Both the position numbers and the translations under genes were made by a program. Source: Muricea muricata (taxonomy: Eukaryota; Cnidaria; Anthozoa; Malacalcyonacea; Plexauridae). From it: a stretch of 64,000 bases of DNA. The stretch lies in assembly GCA_963855995.1 (NCBI GenBank), contig OY979725.1, positions 496,001 to 560,000 on the forward strand, given 5' to 3'. Below the pieces are notes generated by a model. It did not search any database. It was not told the origin of the DNA and saw nothing but the letters and a program-made list of their open reading frames with translations. Shown here piece after piece: positions 45,701 through 54,500 of the stretch; positions within the stretch are counted from its first letter, which is position 1; each line of letters begins with the position of its first letter.

Positions 45701-47452
45701 CATTCACGCAATATTCTTGCTTTGTGTTGCTGATATGTATCTAGGTTGCTGCGATTGAAAACAGTTTAGAAGTCCAGCTTGGGTTGAAAAAAGGAGCTCA
45801 CATGAACGAAGGTATACAGAATTCTCTGGTAGCACTGATCCTTGGATAATCTAAGTTAGCGCGGGGCAATATATAGGGGAGTTAATGTGACTTAAGACGA
45901 GGGTTTGCATGAAAATTCCTTAGCTCTCGTGTTCAGAAAACCCCACAAGTACTGGAGTTGGACTTCTCCGAGCAAAGATACTTTTCTGAATTCCATATAG
46001 GAAGAAACTATTCAGATGTAAACTCCATCCTGCAAGCACTTGAAAATGGTGATATCGATGGTGCTTTGATTGATAAGCTTACGGCGGCTCGTATCGAGAA
46101 GCTAAGCAATCCTAACTCTGTCTTTGAGATCAAGGATGAATTTCCTCAGCCATCAACCTACGGTATATTCCTGTCTGGCCCTGCTACCAAATTACAAAAG
46201 AAATTTCGACAATATTTACGGAACAATGCAGGTGCTGTTGTCGATCGGATTAAAAACCACACCAAACCATTGAAGGTGATTATAAAGAAGAAATGAAATT
46301 TAGCCATATATAGACGATAGAAGATATACATATAAACGTGTTAGTTGTGGTTTGCAAAATACAAAAGAGTGCTCAATAACATATAGATAGAGCAAAATGT
46401 ATAATCGTATTAATATATACAAACCTTGTGTCGTCAATCTTGCTATATCAATACTGTAGCATGTTTTTAACAACTTGTTCCAGAATCATAACCACCACCA
46501 TTATTACACAGCTGTCATCGTCACCACACCGAACTAAACGAACGTTCTTTGCGTGAATTTCCCTGTAGACAAAAGAAGACTCCACAGCAAACCAAAAAGA
46601 AGATGAAACAGAGGCGCCGTCCGAAAGCAATATCATTTCAGGATCATCGCCAATGTTCCTAACCCTCTTGTTGTGGCTAATTGGAGTTCTAATCTTCTTC
46701 TACATGATAGGCCTTGCTTGGCATTTTCTCTATTACAAACATGTGGCCAAAGTCGCGAAGAACAAAGGTAATGTCATACACTGCTAATTTTTGTTATCTT
46801 AGCCAAGTCATTTTATTAAAGAAGAAATGCAGTGAAACTCTACTGACTTAGGTACTGACTCTGCAGTCGCTGCTGACGGGACTGACTGACTATGTGGTTA
46901 TCCATCATCAAAATAGACTTGAACAGTCGTTCACTAAAACGACCATTTACAAACACAAGAAAATACAGGTTCGACGTTATCAGTCGATGCCTTTTGTCGG
47001 GAAGTTAGGATTGGACGCGTAGTGAAAGAAACCGTACTTGCTTGTGCTTCTGAACCACGACCTACACTGACAGCGTTGGTTTATTTACAAGCACAACCGC
47101 TTCATTAGAACTGCTTCCAAAACCCTGGCTTCCTTCTTGGAATTGAGCTCCATTAACTCCAGCTACAATATTTAACTCCAGCTACAATATTTAACTTCAG
47201 CTACAATATTTAACTCCAACTACAATATTTAACTCCAGCTACAATATTTAACTCCAGCTACAACATTTAACTCGACTCGTAATCACTTTTTCATTTATAG
47301 TCTGTGCTGCGCGGGAAAGCAAAACGGAGATTTCGTCGTTGAAGGATTTCGCGACAGAATTTCGTGAAGATACGTTCCAAAAACTACGAGATATGAAATA
47401 TCGTCATGCTCGAGAGTTGAGGGTTCTCTGCAAGTTTAAAGGCAGCGTATAA
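30732..47452 (+). CDS. adhesion-ectodomain, potassium-filter glutamate-receptor-like channel
   Basis: Twenty-seven coding exons give one continuous frame of about 2,011 codons; exon limits are in the four segment entries below. Order by approximate residue: signal peptide 1-24, beta-trefoil-like 28-163, ConA/LamG-like 164-367, TSP1-like 368-416, ConA/LamG-like 417-607, TSP1-like 608-649, Ser/Thr/Pro linker 650-737, fibrinogen-related 738-925, SEA 926-1032, five FN3 1033-1517, S1-like 1518-1640, M1 1642-1667, pore 1686-1704 with TTVGYGD, M3-equivalent 1710-1735, S2-like 1755-1895, M4 1923-1951, cytoplasmic tail to 2011. The topology is that of ionotropic glutamate receptors, but the filter is that of potassium channels and the usual amino-terminal domain is absent. 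The ATG directly follows an acceptor (TCTTGCAG). Many N-x-S/T sites support an extracellular location. I know no named family with this order; ligand and function are unknown. Two genes wrongly joined is unlikely, because phase is kept throughout and neither part has its own start or stop. Confidence 0.82.
34450..34560 (+). repeat. foldback with degenerate hammerhead-like core
   Basis: CTGAGGA at 34496, a hairpin 34504-34520, GAAAC at 34521 and a neat stem III (ACAC/GTGT, loop TGC) followed by C resemble a hammerhead core. However, an extra T follows the first box and stem I does not pair next to the core. Arms GCTTGTCTT and AAGACAAGC enclose it. It is probably a decayed Penelope-like or retrozyme-type terminal fragment. 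Confidence 0.4.
34612..34740 (+). mobile_element. tRNA-derived SINE fragment
   Basis: In the intron after receptor exon 4. Box A TAGCTCAATTGG (34621-34632) with a perfect D-stem GCTC/GAGC, box B GAGTTTAAATC (34663-34673), and a T-arm with four of five pairs. The anticodon and acceptor stems are broken, and unrelated sequence follows, so it is a tRNA-derived SINE head or tRNA pseudogene and not a working tRNA. It is not related to the satellite at 1-10350. Confidence 0.65.
36033..36595 (+). repeat. segmental duplication, copy 1 (linker exons 7-8)
   Basis: A 563-bp segment including two linker exons and their introns is repeated 1,263 bp downstream at 37296-37902 with about 90-95% identity. 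Exon limits and phases are kept, so the duplication lengthened the Ser/Thr/Pro stalk without breaking the frame. Confidence 0.93.
37296..37902 (+). repeat. segmental duplication, copy 2 (linker exons 9-10)
   Basis: Second copy of 36033-36595. It carries a GC-rich insertion of about 55 bp at about 37490-37545 in an intron, and exon 10 has lost two codons relative to exon 8. The first 11 codons of the first linker exon are unchanged. Confidence 0.93.
37350..40479 (+). other. receptor-channel exons 9-15: linker, fibrinogen-related domain, SEA
   Basis: Exons 37350-37385, 37667-37732, 38016-38069, 38317-38880, 39155-39267, 39347-39405 and 40331-40479. Exons 9 and 10 duplicate exons 7 and 8. Exon 12 is a full fibrinogen C-terminal domain: DGWLVILNR, NWANYKNGFGEP, HWIGNE, then SIRDNDNSGEKNCA, GGFWHKNC and the closing MMIKP. 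Exons 13-15 make a SEA domain with the cleavage-type turn PGSVIA. FReDs bind ligands such as sugars or proteins; SEA modules split themselves at G/S. Confidence 0.8.
40708..40857. mobile_element. MITE with telomere-like TTAGGG core
   Basis: A 150-bp insertion flanked by TTAGAACAA at 40699-40707 and 40858-40866. Terminal inverted repeats share ATCAATT(T/C)ATGTTTCG. The interior (40748-40812) is built of degenerate GGTTAGGG units. It sits in the intron between receptor exons 15 and 16. Confidence 0.75.
41012..41090. repeat. short tandem repeat (AATAGTAAAGTTATAGCA)
   Basis: Three to four imperfect units of about 20-22 bp containing AGTAAAGTTA, in the intron before receptor exon 16. No function is apparent. 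Confidence 0.7.
41161..43747 (+). other. receptor-channel exons 16-20: five FN3 domains
   Basis: Exons 41161-41442, 41867-42151, 42244-42537, 42877-43173 and 43451-43747, each one complete fibronectin type III domain of 94-99 residues. Each shows the conserved W in strand B (FNVSWY, VLVTWS, INVSWI, ISVGWH, ITLSWE), a Y-x-(V/L/I)-x-Y in strand C and a closing Y in strand F. Every exon starts and ends in phase 1. The repeats form a stalk between the SEA module and the channel. Confidence 0.9.
41562..41650. repeat. small foldback element
   Basis: ACAACTTCCTGTT at 41562 with a following ATTGACCAAT...AGAATGCT is mirrored by AGCATTCTTATTGGTCAAT...AACAGGAAGTTGT ending at 41650. Loop of about 14 nt. 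The left arm carries an internal repeat of ATTGACCA. It is a foldback MITE in the intron after receptor exon 16. Confidence 0.8.
44505..44740. repeat. foldback element with about 105-bp arms
   Basis: The intron between the M1 and pore exons contains arms 44505-44610 and about 44634-44740 that are roughly 90% reverse-complementary, with a loop of about 25 nt. On the - strand the loop side reads CTGAAGA, one extra T, a perfect six-pair hairpin, then GAAAC, as in the element at 34450. No complete hammerhead can be drawn. Confidence 0.8.
45381..45744 (+). other. receptor intron between M3 and S2 exons
   Basis: The intron contains a G-run (45434-45443) and a perfect 18-bp palindrome, TTATTCACCGGTGAATAA, at 45535-45552. 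Nothing else was recognised. Confidence 0.6.
47155..47275. repeat. minisatellite, about 20-bp unit
   Basis: Six near-identical units of AACTCCAGCTACAATATTT in the last intron of the receptor-channel gene, directly upstream of the final exon's acceptor. Confidence 0.9.
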
Positions 47453-48527
47453 TATCCAAGCACTTGAGTACATTGGTTTATCAACACTGTATTAAAATTT
47501 ATTGCGCTTAATAAATATTTGCACTCGTGAGAGTTTTGGTAGCGTCGCACTGGAAGGAGTTATGGACCAGTTTTGAGTACTGTAGAGTAGAATTTTTCCA
47601 ACATTTGAGGGCTTTTTTACAGTTAACTTCATTCAGATCTTTCGTTTCAGTTGAAAGCTTGCAAAGCCCAAAGTAGTCTTCATGCCCACCCACAGAAAAA
47701 GGTCTAAATTGTAGAAGACTAAACTACGAAAATAATACCATATACTAAGCACCGCTTTAAATGTATTAATATTGTACCTTTTGCACAGTTTACCTAAGCA
47801 GAGGCGTACCGAGCCAGGGGGGAGGGTGACACCATGTAAGTTGATTCGAAATCGTTGGTAAATTTATCAACAAAACAGATATGATCAGTAAATGGGAAAT
47901 GATGCAGAACACTCTCCTCTGACGAACAAGCAAAATGGTCTCGGTGTGCCCCTGAATACAGCACGCAATCTCTATTGTTAATATTTAATGACACTTATTG
48001 CTATTAAATCAGTATATTAAAAGTCACTTTTAACGTGTGTTGTTGTATTTTTGAAAGCTTCAAGACAATCCTGGGTCTGATATACTGATACCTGATATTG
48101 TTCATCGTTTGATTTAAGGTTATTTGGTGGTATATGTTTACAAGTATGGACCCATAAATGGAACATTACTATGGGAGAGGGGGTACATAATTGAAACATT
48201 TAAAACAGAGGGTGTGGTCCAGCCAGATCTAAGCAGCTTTAGTAAAATATTTATACATATGATTACTCTGCTTACATGGTGTTCCTGTCTCGTTTCTGAC
48301 ACAGAATAGGCAATTGTAAATGTTGTCGTTTGGGTACGCTGTGTTTCAAGAATCTGCTCTTGTTTCGAATTCCATCCACCAAACTGACATGGCACATTAG
48401 AATGACGTTCGACCGTTTAGTGGATGGAAATTAATGACTTTCAAGTTTGTCAAAATGAAAACAAGGAAATGTATCAATTGAGGATTATCTAAGTTTCTTT
48501 TCAAATTTTATGCATGTTTTCTGGTAG
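47453..48527. other. receptor 3' flank and PIKFYVE 5' flank
   Basis: AATAAA at 47510-47515 is the likely poly(A) signal of the receptor-channel gene. No gene is recognised beyond it. PIKFYVE coding exon 1 begins directly at an acceptor (TCTGGTAG before ATG), so its promoter and a noncoding first exon must lie in or upstream of this 1-kb spacer, but I could not place them. Confidence 0.5.
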
Positions 48528-51500
48528 ATGGAGGCAGAAATCAAAGAGGAGTGCTTTACGCTTACCTCGTTTGCCCCTCTTTCACCAGAAGATGAGAAAT
48601 CAGGTCTGCGAAAGTTTTTCAAAGGATTGAAGTCAAAAAAGGCAACAGTAGGATCGAAGTCGTCCTCAGATGACAACCAAAGTAGCCAGGTGAATTCGGC
48701 AGGAAATGGTCCACAGGTTTCATATGTTAGCAGTGATGCCACAAGAAACAAACAATTGTCAAAGAAAAACCCTGTTGTTGAAGGGCTGTATTCAAAGGAT
48801 GAGGGATCACAGAATAATTGTACACTGCAAGATCTAAACCAAAGCAAGATTGTTGCAGATCGTCATTCCAGGACGCCTAGTTCAGTATTGCGACGCCTCA
48901 GTCAGTTAGTGTTGCTGCAGGAGAAATCATATCCACAGGTATGCAAAGTTAAATTTGTTAAGAGGATGTTGACAAATAGATTTTGTCCTGAGTAAATGTG
49001 AACTTGTCCCACTGGGCACTTCCACTGAAAGAGATGGGCGAGGGGGGGGATGAATGGGCAATAAGGTAAATATAGTGCACGAGCAGCCAATCCGTATCTG
49101 GTTTACAATCATGAAATAGTAAAGCTTGTAAATCAAATACAGAGTGGATCCGAGTTTGCTATTTGTGAAATCTCTGGATGAAAAAATTGGTATTTTTTCA
49201 TAATCTAGCTCAAATCAATGAGTGATGTTTGGTTAGAGACTCAAACTTAAAGCCTGGTCCACACTTGTCATAAGAATCCAGGATGACTTTTTCTTTTGGT
49301 TTCCAATGTGATTGAGTCACTTCTATGCTGGCCATTGTAAAAACAATTAAACAATCTAATATTCACTTAGGTGATAGGGAGAAAATCTTCGATTCTTATG
49401 ACAAGTGGGTACCAGGATTAACATTTGTGTAAACAGGGAAAAAACTCTGTATGATTTACAGATCAAAACTGTATTTCTATTGTGTTTTCTTCATGTATTG
49501 CTAAATAATGAATTTCATAAAATTCATACAAATAAAAGTCCATAAAGCGAAATATTATCTAAGGCTTGGAGACTGTTGTGAGTGTTTTGTTTACAAATAA
49601 AGCACAAGCTGAATGCACAAGGAACGGAAAATTTTCTATACTGCACGAGGCTGCTGTATCGCCATTTTAGATGAATAATGCATGTTTTCTGTGCGTTATT
49701 GTCAATACTCTCTTGTTGCCAGGTAACAATAACACGTCATTGATTTTGACCAATCGGATGCGTGGATTTTGTATACTATCTGTATACCATAGCTTGATTG
49801 ACTTTGATTGTGAGTGTCTGAATTAATTGCTTCATAGTTTTTAAAATGAAATGACAACCTTGATCTACAGTAAGTGGAAATTAATATTTTAACAGCAAAC
49901 TCAAGGTACTGACAATCTGAAGAAATATTGGATGCCAGATGAGCAGTGTAAGGTCTGTTATGAATGTGGGCTCAAGTTTCATACATTCAGACGTCGTCAT
50001 CATTGTCGTCTATGCGGACAAATTTTTTGCAGTCGGTGTTGTAATGAAGTTGTGTCTGGTCACCAAGTTGGATATACTGGTAAAATACATGGCTTTACAT
50101 TTGATTTATCACAATTTGACCACCCACAGTTTATGCAAATTAGCTTTAAAGTCCTTGGGACTGCAAGGTACACCTGTGTAATTATGTCCGATGGTAATCT
50201 GTCTGGTTTGTGGTCACTTTGTGGTTACATTTGATATGATGTCTCAAAATCCATCAAAACTTTGCCCAAATGACCTGAATTGTCTAATGTAGTATTGCTA
50301 TGCTATCTGGGGTGAGTTTTGGTAATTTAACATAATGTGCCGGGAAGCTCATGCACTTGAAACTTTTCACAAATGACAAATAAGTCTTCTTGCGTAAACA
50401 TTGCCACTGAAAATAGAATTTAAGGAGTTTTTGTCGCCTCCACCATTACGTATCTGCTAATTCCTACACGGTCTATCCATTCTTTAGGAGTTTTTCGTGT
50501 CTGTATATACTGCAAGAAAATAGTATTGACATATACATCAAGTTCTGATGTTGACAAGAACTTAAAACAGCTCAAAGAAGATTTGCGTCTGGTGGGACAA
50601 CCAGATAGTACCAACCCTGCAATCAACATTCATGGCTGGAATGCTTTGTTTGACGATCCTGAACTCCATCGATCATTTGATGTTTTGGGTGTGAGCGCAG
50701 AAGAAGCAAACTTGCTGAAACAGGTTTGAGAATTGAATATTTTTGCTGTTTTGTTCATCTGAATAATTGTTCTTATAGCAATTCTATTAGGAGCATAGTT
50801 TACTACAGCAGGAAACCTAAACTAAACAAAATGGCTAACACATGCAAAACCATACGATCTTTCACCACCAATACCAAACGAAACATGCAGAATTTGATGT
50901 TTCAAGCAAGGGCCTTTCCTTGGGAAGTTACTGGTAGATTATTTACTGAGATTGCAATTATGCTTTTGTGTGTTTATGTTATGAAATATATTAGCTGTGT
51001 TTCATTTAGGATTCTTTCAAGGATTTGTGGCAACAAATCACAACTCCAAGAACTGGTCTAGAGTTCATGACTCACAGGATCAGACTGCGGACATATTCTA
51101 CTTGTTTTGTTAGTCGAGATCTTATCGATTGGCTGATGGTAAATAGAAAAGCCCCGAATAGGTGCGATATGGTGATCATGTTAATTCTAGTTGTGTCCTG
51201 TTTTATACTAAATCTTTGTATGTTTGCATGATCGTGAGCGTAAATACCAGTTTGATTTTGTGGAAACACCAGGTAGTGTACCACTATTTAAATCATAATA
51301 AATGTATGTTGTGTTTCTGCAAAATTACACTGATAAACCTTATAAGTTTTCATTCCAATTTTAGGGCTGTGGCTGTGCAAATTTGTCAAGGATTGTTAGA
51401 CTTAGGTTGGATTGAACCACTGAATGTGGCAGGCCCTGATTTCAGAGATGACTTCATGCTTTATATTCCTGGGCCTGTAAGTTTGAATTTGTTATTTTGC

Positions 51501-54500
51501 CATAGAGTGACTTGATTGCTTAATATTACTTCATCATTCTATATTTTCACTTTTTAAATTTTCTTTCAGAGAGCAAGTGGTGACATTTATCACCCATATT
51601 CTCGTTCATTTTCCCAAGCTAGCCAAGAAAATGAAGTGGGCAGAGGAAAACGAGAACCGATTTCATGGTTGTCTACCAGTTTTGATCAGGTCAGTTGGAG
51701 TTCTGTGGGAGCTATGGGTTTTCTCCCTGGGCAGGTACTCCCAGGCTATAGTTTTCCAGCCATTATAACAGGCTGATGTTATAATGGTTGTTTTGATCAA
51801 TAAATATTGAATTATAGCATTGCCAGTGTACTAGATAGTGCAGTTATGTTAGGATATAACAGGCTGATGTTATAATGGTTGTTTTGATCAATAAATATTG
51901 AATTATAGCATTGCCAGTGTACTAGATAGTGCAGTTATGATAGGCATATTAGGATCTTTCACTACAAATAAAAATCAAATGTTTCGAGTGAACTGGCAGT
52001 AAGTGATGGTTGGTTAAAGAGGCTAAGATACAGAATGGTTTGACAAAAAGCCCCTGTACCTAACTGATCTTCTATTGTATAGCCTGACAGTCTGTGCTTG
52101 ATCACATGAAAGTCACGTGATGGCTTGCTGTTTCTAGGCCTTTAACAAGGTCAGGTTGAGTAAAGCGTCCTGCGCAAAGCATAATTACCAAACTTATTTT
52201 GTTTCTTGAATTAGAGCGTTGCTGATGCTAGACGAGAACAGGGCTTTCACAAGAGTAACTCAACATGTAAGTCTTTCTAGATTGCTAACATGGATCTTGT
52301 AGGCATATTGTATCATTGTCATATTGCTCTCATTTCTGGGAAATTCTATTTTTTCCAGCAAAAATTGTCACTCAAGATCTTTATACTTCACCATCCCGGA
52401 TCAGGTCGTTATCTTGTGAAAGTTTCGCGGTGGTGAAAACGTCTTCTATTCCTAAAGACAATCCACCGGTAATTCTCTGATTCATGAGGGCATTCACAGT
52501 GCTTGTTTAAAACGTAGCCAGCGAGAACAAGATACATTCTTTGAACCCTCTAAGCTCTGGTTCTTATTTGTCGCCGACATTTGCGATTACCATTGTCGGT
52601 GATTACAGCAAAATCCTTTGGGAATTTTCTGCTTAAATAACCGACGATGAGTTATGTTGGTGACATATGAGAACCATGAAGTTTAGTTAAGGCAAGTGGG
52701 GCAAGGACATAAATTATTAACTCTTCTCTCAATTCTCATCCTATTTGGCCGACGATACGTTACCAATACGAAGATACGTTTACTAGCTTGAGAGGGTTGC
52801 ATGATTTGTTAATTCTTTACACTCCTGCCGGAACCTTTTATGCTTTCGTTCTCGCAACCTCTGGATCTTTCTCGCAACCTGTGTCAGTTCAGAATGTCCA
52901 CCCATTAAACCTACATCCAACATTTCCAAAGGCCTCATATGACCTGTGTCAAATGACTAAGCTTTCGATCATTAACACTCCTCATTGTGCTTTAATGAAC
53001 TTTTAGTGCGATCATGAAGAACATGTTCCAGAATGTCCCAAGACTCAATCACCAAGTCTTGATGTCTTTGTGAATATTGAAGACTGTTACGTACCCAGGC
53101 GTATGGTGTCCGAGGAAGCCAATGAAGAGACTGGCGCAGAGAACGACAATCCTGACGAGAGTAAACAGAATAATAGGATAACCGCCAAGGATCTCAAACT
53201 TTCGTTATCCATGGGGCGCGAGGAACACGAGGCATTACAAAAGTTGAGGTATAAAATATTCCTAGTACTTACGTAGGTCTAGTAAAAAGTCTAAAACAAT
53301 AATGAGTTCTGTTTGGAGTGTTAATCTGAGTCTATGGCAGGGCAAAACATTCTTGACTATGTGGCGGGAACGTATGAGTCTGGTCTGGCATTTTAATGGT
53401 AATAGATTTCATTCATATTCGTAGGTCAGGCATGTGTTTCCACCTCAGTATATGCATAACGTCGAGATAGATTAAAATCATGATCAGTGGGATTTTCCTC
53501 GTTCGTTCAAAACTTTTTTATTAAGTAAAGGGTGGTATGCAATTCTACTCCGCTGTCGGCTTGTTGCCGAAAGATTATTATTGCAGAACCTCGTGAGAAT
53601 TCATGACTTTTATGCTGTGTAAATACGTGAAACCAATGTCGTACCTGTCGCAGGAAAGTGTTAGTCAGAGTACAATGTCCTTTTTCCAAGCGCAGAAATG
53701 TAAATTCCACTCACATATTAACCGACCAAAATACCGGTGTATGTTTTGTAGCGATATCCACGATAAGCATATCTCTGCGTTTTTGGTTCAACTGTTGGAT
53801 CAAGTAGGCTTGAGCCAGTCGTGGAAAGATATTATTGAATCTCTTGCTATTAAAGTCTGTGAAATGGTAAGTCGGAATGAGCTCGTTTTTACTACGTACC
53901 TGTTGCATTCCTGCCAGAGGAGGAGTTCCCCCAACCCACTGCCCCAGCATTTTTACGAGAATCACTCCTTGTATAATTTCCGCGAAACTTTTTAAGTATT
54001 ATTTTCAATTTATTTGCAGGTTATACCAGATATTCAGGACGAGGGCGATATGGATATTCGACACTATGTGAAAATCAAAAAAATTCCTGGAGGGTCGCGC
54101 AGTGAATGTCGCATTGTCAGCGGTGTTGTCTGTACTAAGAATGTTGTTCATAAGAAAATGGCAACGGCAATCACTCAGCCACAAATTTTGATGCTCGCAT
54201 GTCCCGTAGAATTTCAGGTCAGTCTAGAACTCGGGAGAGGGACAGCAATCAAAACTACCATTGGTCCAGACAAGATTTCTGAGGAAGTCCAGCCTTATAA
54301 ATAATCTGCTGGAAAGTTTCTAACCAACTTTTTTCAACAAGCGGCCCATTGTTCTTGTCTTCATAACCAGCTTAGCGCTCCCCACTGTTTTAGTTTCTAC
54401 ATTTTCACATGTCCGTTAATCTGAAAACTTCAGAATCCAAAACTAGTCATAAATGATGCCTGATTTCTCGCAACGCTAAGACTAATTCTGACGTTAATCT

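Larger units (their letters stand above)
44020..47452 (+). other. receptor-channel exons 21-27: S1, M1, K+ pore, M3, S2, M4, tail
   Basis: Exons 44020-44468, 44861-44955, 45215-45380, 45745-45828, 45937-46275, 46569-46767 and 47301-47452. Exon 21 holds the S1-like lobe and M1 (LPLFAFMFLVMLLGGILMW). Exons 22 and 23 join to WWAFVSVTTVGYGDKVP, a classic potassium filter, followed by the pore-lining helix (MIWILYGTVLVGLTTASL). Exons 24 and 25 form S2; the stretch ILQALENGDIDGALID and the later YGIFLSG match periplasmic-binding-type S2 lobes. Exon 26 is M4 (LLLWLIGVLIFFYMIGLAW), exon 27 a short charged cytoplasmic tail. An equally in-frame choice at the S2 splice is 45811/45950. AATAAA follows at 47510. 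Confidence 0.85.
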
